The notes beneath the pieces are model-generated. The model had not been told where the DNA came from. It saw nothing but the letters and a program-made list of their open reading frames with translations, and made no database searches. A stretch of DNA of 6,011 bases from UBA5336 sp038526245 (lineage in GTDB: Bacteria > Pseudomonadota > Alphaproteobacteria > Caulobacterales > Hyphomonadaceae). Position 1 is the stretch's first letter. The number at the start of each line of letters is the position of its first letter. Made by a program: the position numbers and the translations under genes. Positions 1-6,011 of the stretch are shown here, piece by piece. The DNA is taken from positions 1-6,011 of the forward strand of contig JBCBGZ010000111.1 of NCBI GenBank assembly GCA_038526245.1, in the 5' to 3' direction.

Positions 1-252
1 TGCGCTCGCAGCACGAAAATCGCCGCAGATGCTCGGTCGACTATACTGCGTGGCGGCAGGGATAGCGGCCATTCCCTCACCCCGTGGCGAAGATTTGGAC
101 GACAGTTTAAAAGTTGCGGGACGAAGCCGGTGTTGGGATTTCGGCGGTCGCTAATTCAGCATTTCTTCCAATATCCGGCAATCTCTCTGGTGTGACGCAG
201 CGCGGTTTCCCGAATTGGTAGTTCACGCTTGTCAATTTAGCCAACGCCGCAA

Positions 253-299
253 CGGAACATGCGCCGCAGTAGTGTTAGAAGTTCCAGACGCGGAACATG
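253..299. repeat. short GGAAC/GTTCC repeat cluster
   Basis: The 9-mer CGGAACATG occurs at 253-261 and again at 291-299. Between them, GTTCC at 281-285 pairs with GGAAC at 292-296 around a 6-base loop, so the second copy is one arm of a small hairpin. The stem is only 5 bp and there is no following T-run, so it is not a clear terminator. It may be a degenerate protein-binding site or chance. Confidence 0.3.
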
Positions 300-328
300 A
301 CCGCTGCCCACCGTTTGCATTTCGGCCA

Positions 329-344
329 AGCAATAATTATTGCT
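329..344. repeat. perfect 16-bp palindrome, possible operator
   Basis: AGCAATAATTATTGCT is identical to its own reverse complement over all 16 bases. It has an AT-only core of eight bases and lies in the gene-free spacer, 73 bases past the last operon stop codon. A wider imperfect dyad surrounds it, with CAAGCA at 327-332 and TGCTTG at 351-356. The symmetry without a spacer suits a dimeric DNA-binding protein site. As an RNA hairpin it would be weak and has no T-run after it on either strand, so a terminator is less likely. No bound regulator can be named. Confidence 0.4.
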
Positions 345-416
345 GTAGGCTGCTTGCCTGTCGCCGCAAAGCAAAAGAGATTGCCTTTGGCAGAGTTGCG
401 ATGGTCGAGAGGACGG

Positions 417-842
417 TTAATCGTCCGTTTCGATCCGCCGCAGGATTTCAATGACGAAAGCAGTGGACAAGCCCACAAGGAACAAGCCTGCGACTGCGCA
501 AAACGCAGCGACCATCCGGGCGCTATCTGGTGGTACCACATCGCCATACCCGAGCGTCGTCAGGGTCACGATGGCAAAGTAAACCGCAGGCCAGAACTCG
601 GTCACCACGTCTAGTGATACAAAGGCGAGCGCCCAGATGATCGCCTCAACCAGAAGCGCGCAGCACAAGAACATGACATAGACCATAATGAGCACCGTTT
701 TGGCGACGACGCCTCCGTGCGCACGCACCGTCTCAACTTGTCCTGTGACGCGCCTAAGCGAGACATTCACCGCGACCAGATGGATTCCGAGCGTTACGGC
801 GATGAGGGTAAGGCCCAATGCGACTTGCAAAAAAGGCGCCAT
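417..842 (-). CDS. small K+ channel-like membrane protein (ion channel, two-TM pore type)
   Basis: This 141-residue protein carries the potassium selectivity filter TLGYGD at residues 96-101, preceded by a pore-helix segment (about 80-95) and flanked by two membrane helices (about 49-72 and 108-132). That is the M1-pore-M2 layout of the Ion_trans_2 family. An extra N-terminal hydrophobic helix (about 4-26) makes three membrane segments. The Arg/Lys-rich loop at 30-48 should face the cytoplasm, as should the short C-terminal tail ending in acidic residues. There is no RCK/TrkA-N, cyclic-nucleotide or other gating domain, so it is a bare pore, presumably a tetramer. I chose the ATG at 842 because the first helix starts right after it. 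The frame stays open up to an ATG at 974, but that part overlaps the preceding gene and looks soluble and unconserved in style. No good Shine-Dalgarno is visible, so translation may depend on coupling to the gene 31 bases upstream. Family assignment is strong; ion conduction and physiological role are inferred. Confidence 0.87.
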   Translation of the reverse strand: MAPFLQVALGLTLIAVTLGIHLVAVNVSLRRVTGQVETVRAHGGVVAKTVLIMVYVMFLCCALLVEAIIWALAFVSLDVVTEFWPAVYFAIVTLTTLGYGDVVPPDSARMVAAFCAVAGLFLVGLSTAFVIEILRRIETDD

Positions 843-873
843 GGTCAGATCTGGGATGTGGATACGTTTGGCA

Positions 874-1737
874 TCACAGAAACGTCCGTTTGTCGTAGGC
901 AAGTGTAGCCATCGGATCATCAGAACGCGTGAATGCGGCAACGCGCTGCGCGACAAGATCAGCGTCATGGCCAACTTGCGCTGCGGTCAGGCTGATGGTG
1001 GGATGGTGCCGCGTATATCGCAGCTCCGTTCCAACGTCGCGCTGCGCATAGAGCACCGGTAAAAAGCGTTCGAACGTTCCAACCTCAATCACGTTGTGCA
1101 TGTGCCAGGCCTCAAAGAACTGTGGTCCGAAACTATGCGTGATCCGTCGGTTGACAAAGCGCGACAGCGGGTCTTTGCCGCGCACGCCAATGACAATCTC
1201 GTAGTGATAATGCACGCCCAGATGCGTGCCGCCTTGAACCACGTCTCGAAAGTGGATGCGCAGCATCATCGCCGGGCCGAAGAGCGGCAGAATGCGGCCC
1301 ATGGCCCAACCGTCATCGCCCACATACGCCACCGTCAACTCGGTATTGACCGGATAATCCCAGCCATAAACTTCGTATTGCATTGCCTCTTGGATATGGA
1401 TGCGCGTACGACCAGCGATGGGAACACGGTTTGGGCCGGTCTTCCCTTTCAGTGTGGCATTGAAATGGTCACTGGGATGCCAGAGCAAGTAACCGGGCAC
1501 CGTTTGTCCTTCGTACCCGGGCACGTCCTCAAGGGTTACGCGCAGCCTGGTAAATGTCTGGAACCACCATGTCAGCATCTCAGCCGTCACCCCGCGCAGC
1601 AGCGCGTGGTTGAGCACGACGACGAATTGCCCGTTGTCACGTTGCAGGATCTCGAAATGGGAGGTGTCAGGCGACTTGAGTGGCCATCCGAAATCCCTTG
1701 GCGCGGGCATCGGGCCCGGTATCACAGATTTTGCCAT
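874..1737 (-). CDS. 2,4-diacetylphloroglucinol hydrolase (PhlG)-family protein
   Basis: This is a 287-residue protein without a signal peptide or membrane segment, so probably cytoplasmic. It has the landmarks I associate with the PhlG family: a TAEMLTWWFQ segment (51-60), a YLLWHPSDH motif (83-91), a following acidic stretch with E117 and E122, and HNVIE (214-218) leading into a FLPVLYA segment (225-231). Characterised PhlG is a zinc enzyme that hydrolyses the C-C bond between an acetyl group and the phloroglucinol ring, giving monoacetylphloroglucinol and acetate, with two His and two Glu metal ligands. H91 (or H87), E122 (or E117), H214 and E218 are the likely counterparts here. Length is close to the roughly 290 residues of PhlG, but the C-terminal part after the last ligand is longer. 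The ATG lies 3 bases after the permease stop with no clear Shine-Dalgarno, which suggests translational coupling. No phl biosynthesis genes are visible, so the true substrate is unknown; it could be another acylated phenol or beta-diketone. Confidence 0.82.
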   Translation of the reverse strand: MAKSVIPGPMPAPRDFGWPLKSPDTSHFEILQRDNGQFVVVLNHALLRGVTAEMLTWWFQTFTRLRVTLEDVPGYEGQTVPGYLLWHPSDHFNATLKGKTGPNRVPIAGRTRIHIQEAMQYEVYGWDYPVNTELTVAYVGDDGWAMGRILPLFGPAMMLRIHFRDVVQGGTHLGVHYHYEIVIGVRGKDPLSRFVNRRITHSFGPQFFEAWHMHNVIEVGTFERFLPVLYAQRDVGTELRYTRHHPTISLTAAQVGHDADLVAQRVAAFTRSDDPMATLAYDKRTFL

Positions 1738-1740
1738 CGC

Positions 1741-4700
1741 TCAGGCCGCCACCGCTGTGTCGCGATGCCCGACGCGCAGCAACGCATAGCACAAGGGCGG
1801 CGCCACCAGCAGGGTGAGCGGAGAGGCAACGATAAGCCCGCCGATCATCATCGTCGCCATCGGCTCGAACAGCGCACCACCTGCCATGGCCATGGGGAAC
1901 AGGCCAAAGATGGTGGTGAGAGAGGTCAGCATGATCGGCTTTGCCCGCGCCTGGGCCGCGGTCACGACCGCCTCGCGCAGCGGGTGCTTTTCCATCTCGA
2001 TATCAATCTGGTTGATGAGCACGATGGCGTTGTTGATGATGATTCCCATCAGCGACATCAGGCCCAACATGGCAAAGAACGACATAGGCTGGCTTGTGAT
2101 CAGCATGCCGTAGGGCGCGCCAATCACGATCAGCGGGATGGTCAGGAACGTGGCCAGCGACCGGCGCAGCGAGTTGAACTGGAACACCAGCGCCGTAAGC
2201 ATGACAGCAAGCGCATAAGGCAGGTTCGCGCCCATCTGGGCATTCACATCGGCGCTGTCTTCGAGCTCTCCGGCGATGCCGATCTCATAGGCGGGACCAA
2301 GGTCTAGCGCATCCAGCGTGGGTTGCAGGGCGGCGAGGGTTTCGGCGGCACTTTGGCTTGTGCTTTTTCCCGAGATCACGATGCGGCGCACCTGGTTCTC
2401 CCGCCGGATCTCGGAAAACTCTTGCTTAGGGCGGAAGGTCGCGACCTGGTCAATGGCGATCAACTGGCCACCGGTCGAGATGGTCATGTTGGCCAGGTCT
2501 TCGATACTGTCGCGCCCTGCGGCCTGCGCCCGCATCACGATTGGGATTTGCGCGTCATCTTCGCGGAAGGTCGAATACTCAGTGCCAGAGAAATACGCCT
2601 CCATCACGCTTGAGATATCTTCGGACGTGACGCCGAACTCGCGGGCCTTGTCCTGGGCGATATCAACAACGATTTTGACGATCTTGTTGCCCCAGTCCGC
2701 TTCGTTTTTGACCACGTTGGGCATCGCAGCAATGGCGGCGGATACCTCGTCTGCCGCGGCCAGCAGCACTTCGGCATCGGGGCCAAAGATCTCCACATCC
2801 ACGATCCCGGATTCCGAGCCACCTTGCGGCAGACGCGTCACACGAAACCGTGCCTCCGGGAACTGGGCGATGAACATGTTGCGGGCACGCAGCACGGCGG
2901 TTTCAGCGGCGACAAGGTCCGTGGTGTTGACGTGAAAAAACGCCTTGGTTGGGTCAGGATTGTTCGGATCAAGACCCAGGTTGAACCGTGGCCCGCCATC
3001 GCCGACAAAGACAGTAGTGTTGATCACTTCGGGATTTGCCGCCTCATCCATCAGCCAATTCTGGACCCGCAGGGCCATACGCTCGGTTTCCGAAATGGCC
3101 GCGTCTTTAGGCATGTCCATGTAGACCAGAAAATCCGCCCGTTCGCTGAACGGAAACATCTCGGATTTCAGCAGGGAAAACTGGCTCGCGCTCCAGACCA
3201 CTGCGCCCAGGGCGATTGCCGTGAGTGGGATGCCAAAGGGCAGCAGGAAGCGGATCAATTGAGCGTAGCTGCGCGATAGGGCACCGGGCCCGGAGGTCGT
3301 TTTGGAGGGCCTGAGCAGTTTGGTGCACAGGTAGGGCAGCACATAAAGCGCCGTCAACCAGGACCCCAGCAACATGGAGGCGACCACCGCGCCAAGGGAA
3401 AAAGCAAACTCGCCCTGTGTGCCCTCCATCATCAACATCGGCAGAAAGGCCGATATGGTGGTGATGGACGCGACCCCCAGCGGCACCACAAATTGCGAGC
3501 CCGCAGACAGCGCCGCCTCTTCCGGTGCCATCCCCGCATCCATGCGATTGCCGATGTCCTCGACGACGACCAGCCCGTTGTCCACCAGCAGGCCGAGCGA
3601 GATGATCACGGCAGCAATCGACACCTGTTCGATATCGACACCAATCCCGCCCATGGCCACCAGCGCAAAACAGATCGTGAAGGGCACGATGCAGGCGATC
3701 ACAATGGCCGAGCGGATGCCGAGAAAGACCAGCATAACGACAAACACGATGACAAAGGTCTGGCCAACATTCTCCAGCGCGTTGTTCACGCTGGCCGTCA
3801 CGACCGTTTCCTGAAAGGTGGACACGTTCAGGGCTATGCCGATGGGTTGGCCGTTCTCAAACGCGCGCAAAGCGGCATCAAGCCGCGTGCCCAGATCCTG
3901 GATATCGGTCTGCGGCGACATCTCGATCGCGGCGACAATCGCCGGTTCGCCATTGAAAAATACCGGCGCGTTCTTGGGGTCTTCATAGCCTCGGCGCACC
4001 GTCACCAGATCGGACAGCCGGACAAATCCTGCAAGCCCGCTGACCTGGGTCAACACCGCGCCAATCTCGTCCAGCGACTGTAGATCGCCATTTGCCTCGA
4101 GAGTGATCTTGTTGCCATCGGCATCAATCTCACCGGCTGGAAGTATCACGTTCTGCGCCTGCAAATCACCCAGCAACTGTTCAAGCTGCACGCCCACGGC
4201 GGCGAGTTTGCGGATATCGACCTCGAGCCAAATCCGCTCTTCCTGGACTCCGGAAAAGCTGACTTTGGTGATGCCTTCGACCCGAAACAGGGACGTGCGC
4301 AAGTCTTCGGCGACATCCTCGATCTCGGCCAGCGAAAACCCGTCCCCAGTTACGGCCACGGTAGCAATGGCCACATCGCCATAATCCGAATTGACGGCTG
4401 GCTGGCTGGTGCCATCCGGCAACTCCCCGGACACCTGCTGCATCTTGTTGCGGAGATCTTCCCACGCGGCGTCGATATCGGTGCCCGATACGGTATCGAA
4501 CAGATCCACGTAGATCAGCACCTGACCGTCGGTGATGATCGTCTCGATGTCCTCCACGTCGCCGATCTCGCGGATCTTGCGTTCGATGGGGATCGCGATC
4601 AGTTGTTCCATCCGTGCCGGTGCCATCCCCTCAAAGGATGTGGCGACAACGGCGGTGCGAATGGTGATCTCGGGGTTTTCACGCTTCGGAATGCCCAAAT

Positions 4701-4788
4701 ATGACATCGCCCCAAGGGCCAGGATAAAGACCATCATGAGCGCCGTCAGACGGCTTTTGAGCAGGCCGAAACGGGTCAGAAAATCCAT
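1741..4788 (-). CDS. RND-family efflux permease, inner-membrane subunit
   Basis: At 1015 residues this is a full-length RND transporter, slightly shorter than AcrB. The order is standard: TM1 (about 13-31), a first large periplasmic pore/docking region (about 32-340), TM2-TM6 (about 342-487), TM7 (about 516-535), a second periplasmic region (about 540-853) and TM8-TM12 (about 855-1003). Family hallmarks include GIPKRENPE (32-40), SLGLLVDNGLVVVED in TM4 (397-411), GIIINNAIVLINQ in TM10 (915-927) and a conserved TM11 region (952-970). It should form a proton-driven trimer that exports substrates through an adaptor and an outer-membrane channel. In AcrB the proton relay is D407-D408 with K940; here TM4 reads D403-N404 and TM10 N919-N920, so only the first Asp is kept. 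This resembles a branch of RND permeases close to HAE pumps rather than the metal-exporting CzcA type, but the substrate cannot be read from sequence. The start codon directly follows the adaptor TAG stop and has a GGGAG ribosome site 7 bases upstream. Confidence 0.96.
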   Translation of the reverse strand: MDFLTRFGLLKSRLTALMMVFILALGAMSYLGIPKRENPEITIRTAVVATSFEGMAPARMEQLIAIPIERKIREIGDVEDIETIITDGQVLIYVDLFDTVSGTDIDAAWEDLRNKMQQVSGELPDGTSQPAVNSDYGDVAIATVAVTGDGFSLAEIEDVAEDLRTSLFRVEGITKVSFSGVQEERIWLEVDIRKLAAVGVQLEQLLGDLQAQNVILPAGEIDADGNKITLEANGDLQSLDEIGAVLTQVSGLAGFVRLSDLVTVRRGYEDPKNAPVFFNGEPAIVAAIEMSPQTDIQDLGTRLDAALRAFENGQPIGIALNVSTFQETVVTASVNNALENVGQTFVIVFVVMLVFLGIRSAIVIACIVPFTICFALVAMGGIGVDIEQVSIAAVIISLGLLVDNGLVVVEDIGNRMDAGMAPEEAALSAGSQFVVPLGVASITTISAFLPMLMMEGTQGEFAFSLGAVVASMLLGSWLTALYVLPYLCTKLLRPSKTTSGPGALSRSYAQLIRFLLPFGIPLTAIALGAVVWSASQFSLLKSEMFPFSERADFLVYMDMPKDAAISETERMALRVQNWLMDEAANPEVINTTVFVGDGGPRFNLGLDPNNPDPTKAFFHVNTTDLVAAETAVLRARNMFIAQFPEARFRVTRLPQGGSESGIVDVEIFGPDAEVLLAAADEVSAAIAAMPNVVKNEADWGNKIVKIVVDIAQDKAREFGVTSEDISSVMEAYFSGTEYSTFREDDAQIPIVMRAQAAGRDSIEDLANMTISTGGQLIAIDQVATFRPKQEFSEIRRENQVRRIVISGKSTSQSAAETLAALQPTLDALDLGPAYEIGIAGELEDSADVNAQMGANLPYALAVMLTALVFQFNSLRRSLATFLTIPLIVIGAPYGMLITSQPMSFFAMLGLMSLMGIIINNAIVLINQIDIEMEKHPLREAVVTAAQARAKPIMLTSLTTIFGLFPMAMAGGALFEPMATMMIGGLIVASPLTLLVAPPLCYALLRVGHRDTAVAA

Positions 4789-5961
4789 CTACTCGCTCCC
4801 GGTATCTGGCAGCAGCGACACTTCCATCCCCTCGCGCAGAAAGGCGACGCCTTTGGTCGCCACACGCTCTCCGGGGCTGAGCCCGTCGATGATGAGAAAG
4901 CGATTGTCGCGGATGCCTGCCATTGTCACGGTGCGTGCCTTAACAGTGTTGGTGGCGGGATCAAAAACATAGATGTCCAGCGCGATCGGATCGTTTGGGC
5001 CGGCGCGGTCGGGAATGTCCGTGCCCGGGATCACCGCCGACATGGGCAGCAGATGGCCACGGGCGGTGGGCAGGGCAAATTCCAACGCCACTTCGACGGC
5101 CATGCCAGCCTTGATAATGGGGGCCGCTTCGGTCAGGCGCACGACGACCGGAAAGGACGACACCTGACCGGCACGTTCGCCCAGCTCGCTGACCACGCCC
5201 TGCAATGACACGGTTGGATCATCCGCCAGCCGGACAGTCGCGGGGGTCCCGACAACAAGACGGCTGATCACGTCAAAACTGACAGAGAACGATACCTCGT
5301 ATTCTTCTTGCTGGTAGAGCGACAAGATCGTCTGCCCTGCGCTCACAGTGGCAAAACTGTCGACCTCGAGCGCGTCCACGATGCCATCGAACGGGGAAAA
5401 GAGCTTGCTGTCGGCCAGGTCCTGTTCTGCGGCCGACAGGTTCTGTTCGGCTTGGGTCAACTGCGCCCGTGCCTGTGCCGCCGCAGTCGCATCCTCGTCT
5501 CGGCGCACAACGGTGATGGTTCCACTATCCAGCAGCGCCTGAGACCGCACTAGGTCGTCTTCGGCCTGCGCCAGGGTTGCCGTTACTTCTTCAACCGCAG
5601 CGCGCCGGTTCTCGATTACGGTCTCGAATTGCTCCGGTTCCAGCTCTGCCAGCAATTGCCCCGCGTTGACCCGTTCCCCGACATCCAGCCCGATCCGTCC
5701 CAGTCGGCCTCCGACTTCAAAGGACAGCAGGTTGACCTCGCTCGGCTCTAAGACACCCGGGTACCGCCGCACCGTGACCTCTTCGACGTCCGCAACCAAA
5801 GTGGTGATCAAGCCGCGCACCGGTGTCGTATCGTTCGTCGTGGCGACATCCTCTTCGGGCCAGCATGCGCTGAGCGCAAAGACAAAGGGCAAAGCGATGA
5901 AGGACCGGCCAAATGTGAAGCGCACGCGCTTAACCTTCTTTGATGTCGTGGCTGTACGCAT
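4789..5961 (-). CDS. RND efflux periplasmic adaptor subunit (membrane fusion lipoprotein)
   Basis: The 390-residue product has a basic N-terminus, a hydrophobic stretch (19-32) and a lipobox ending ALSAC, giving a lipidated Cys33. The rest shows the adaptor layout: a first lipoyl half with FEVGGRLGRIGLDVGERVNAG (81-101), a long Ala/Glu/Gln-rich coiled-coil hairpin (about 113-186), a second lipoyl half LFSPFDGIVDALEVDSFATV (187-206), beta-barrel (about 220-295) and membrane-proximal domain (about 300-385) with PMSAVIPG and GLSPGERVATKG. It should bridge the permease encoded next to an outer-membrane channel, which is not in the window. I prefer the ATG at 5961 because AGGTGA lies 8 bases upstream; an in-frame GTG at 5973 or at 6000 would only lengthen the already long basic leader. 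The Trp after the lipid Cys does not match the Asp inner-membrane retention signal of E. coli, though that rule may not hold here. The gene is first in the visible operon. Confidence 0.94.
   Translation of the reverse strand: MRTATTSKKVKRVRFTFGRSFIALPFVFALSACWPEEDVATTNDTTPVRGLITTLVADVEEVTVRRYPGVLEPSEVNLLSFEVGGRLGRIGLDVGERVNAGQLLAELEPEQFETVIENRRAAVEEVTATLAQAEDDLVRSQALLDSGTITVVRRDEDATAAAQARAQLTQAEQNLSAAEQDLADSKLFSPFDGIVDALEVDSFATVSAGQTILSLYQQEEYEVSFSVSFDVISRLVVGTPATVRLADDPTVSLQGVVSELGERAGQVSSFPVVVRLTEAAPIIKAGMAVEVALEFALPTARGHLLPMSAVIPGTDIPDRAGPNDPIALDIYVFDPATNTVKARTVTMAGIRDNRFLIIDGLSPGERVATKGVAFLREGMEVSLLPDTGSE
4796..4800 (-). promoter_or_regulatory. ribosome binding site of the RND permease gene
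   Basis: GGGAG on the minus strand sits 7 bases before the permease ATG, inside the last codons of the adaptor gene. Because the adaptor stop (TAG, 4791-4789) touches the permease ATG, ribosomes ending on one can restart on the other, which should help keep the two pump subunits in proportion. Confidence 0.6.
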
Positions 5962-5969
5962 CTCTTCAC

Positions 5970-5975
5970 TCACCT
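5970..5975 (-). promoter_or_regulatory. ribosome binding site deciding the adaptor start
   Basis: AGGTGA on the minus strand, within AAGGTGAG (5976-5969), matches the anti-Shine-Dalgarno core and is 8 bases before the ATG at 5961. No comparable site can be seen before the upstream in-frame GTG at 6000, of which only 11 upstream bases are in the window. This is the main reason for choosing the shorter protein. Confidence 0.6.
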
Positions 5976-6011
5976 TGTTGGCTTCCGTCAGTCTGCACAC
6001 AGGTCACAACC

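Larger units (their letters stand above)
1..416. other. gene-free stretch downstream of the operon
   Basis: No convincing gene is visible on either strand in these 416 bases. Reading frames are short, start at poor codons or lack a start, and their translations are rich in Arg, Ser and Cys with no recognisable motif. The stretch is more AT-rich locally than the genes, especially around 325-345. It contains a perfect 16-bp palindrome (329-344) and a few GGAAC/GTTCC repeats (253-299), described separately. I see no tRNA, no CRISPR repeat, no insertion-sequence end and no strong hairpin followed by a T-run that would end the minus-strand operon. It is most simply a spacer between this operon and a gene beyond the left edge. 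Confidence 0.7.

Noticed and set aside
42..47. TATACT resembling a -10 promoter element
   Set aside because: No -35-like hexamer lies at the right distance on the plus strand, and the minus-strand TATAGT version also lacks one.
1..72. Minus-strand ATG at 72 with a G-rich stretch before it, reading off the left edge
   Set aside because: Only 24 codons are visible and the translation is unrecognisable. A real gene start here cannot be excluded, but the evidence is too thin to annotate it.
1..195. Plus-strand frame open from the window edge to a TGA at 193-195
   Set aside because: It has no ATG, unusual codons for this genome (aga, cga, gga) and an Arg/Ser-rich translation with no motif. It could be the end of a gene from outside the window but nothing supports that.
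382..392. TGCC-TTT-GGCA hairpin as a terminator of the operon
   Set aside because: The stem is only 4 bp and what follows on the minus strand is a broken T-rich stretch, not a run of T.
215..454. 79-codon plus-strand reading frame
   Set aside because: It starts at TTG with no ribosome site, its end overlaps the channel gene on the other strand, and its Cys/Arg-rich translation shows no family features.
275..547. 90-codon minus-strand reading frame overlapping the end of the channel gene
   Set aside because: It begins inside the channel gene in another frame and has no ribosome site or recognisable motif. It is best explained as an out-of-frame shadow.
843..974. N-terminal extension of the channel gene to an ATG at 974
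   Set aside because: It would overlap the hydrolase gene by about 100 bases, has no ribosome site, and adds a segment without membrane or signal character. The ATG at 842 directly precedes the first helix.
1096..2307. 403-codon plus-strand reading frame
   Set aside because: It lies antisense to the hydrolase and permease genes, and its translation is extremely rich in His, Arg and Gln, as expected of an antisense frame in GC-rich DNA.
5962..6000. Longer adaptor protein starting at GTG 6000 or GTG 5973
   Set aside because: The ATG at 5961 has a well-spaced AGGTGA site, and the longer forms put extra acidic residues ahead of an already long signal-peptide leader.

Overview
This GC-rich window carries one compact four-gene operon, all on the minus strand, filling positions 417 to about 5961. 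Codon usage, the style of the membrane proteins and the tight gene packing suggest an alphaproteobacterium, perhaps Rhodobacterales/Roseobacter-like. That placement is an impression from the sequence, not a phylogenetic result.

In transcription order (right to left) the genes are: a periplasmic adaptor (membrane fusion) lipoprotein of an RND pump (4789-5961); the inner-membrane RND permease (1741-4788), whose ATG directly abuts the adaptor stop codon; a soluble protein of the 2,4-diacetylphloroglucinol hydrolase (PhlG) family (874-1737), starting 3 bases after the permease stop; and a small K+-selective channel-like membrane protein with a TLGYGD filter (417-842), starting 31 bases after the hydrolase stop. 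No outer-membrane TolC-type factor and no regulator lie in the window. The operon promoter must lie at or beyond the right edge, because only about 50 bases upstream of the chosen first start are visible.

Positions 1-416, downstream of the operon, hold no gene I can support. They contain a perfect 16-bp palindrome (329-344) and a small cluster of GGAAC/GTTCC repeats, but no convincing terminator.

Taken together, the operon looks like a two-pronged module against, or for handling, a small hydrophobic (perhaps acylated phenolic) compound. The RND pair would expel it and the PhlG-like enzyme would cleave a C-C bond in it. The K+ channel could counter membrane-potential effects, since acylphloroglucinols are reported to act as protonophores and RND pumps run on the proton gradient. 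The gene order and family calls are seen in the sequence; the joint function is inference. The efflux + PhlG-type hydrolase + K+ channel combination is the part of the window most likely to be undescribed.
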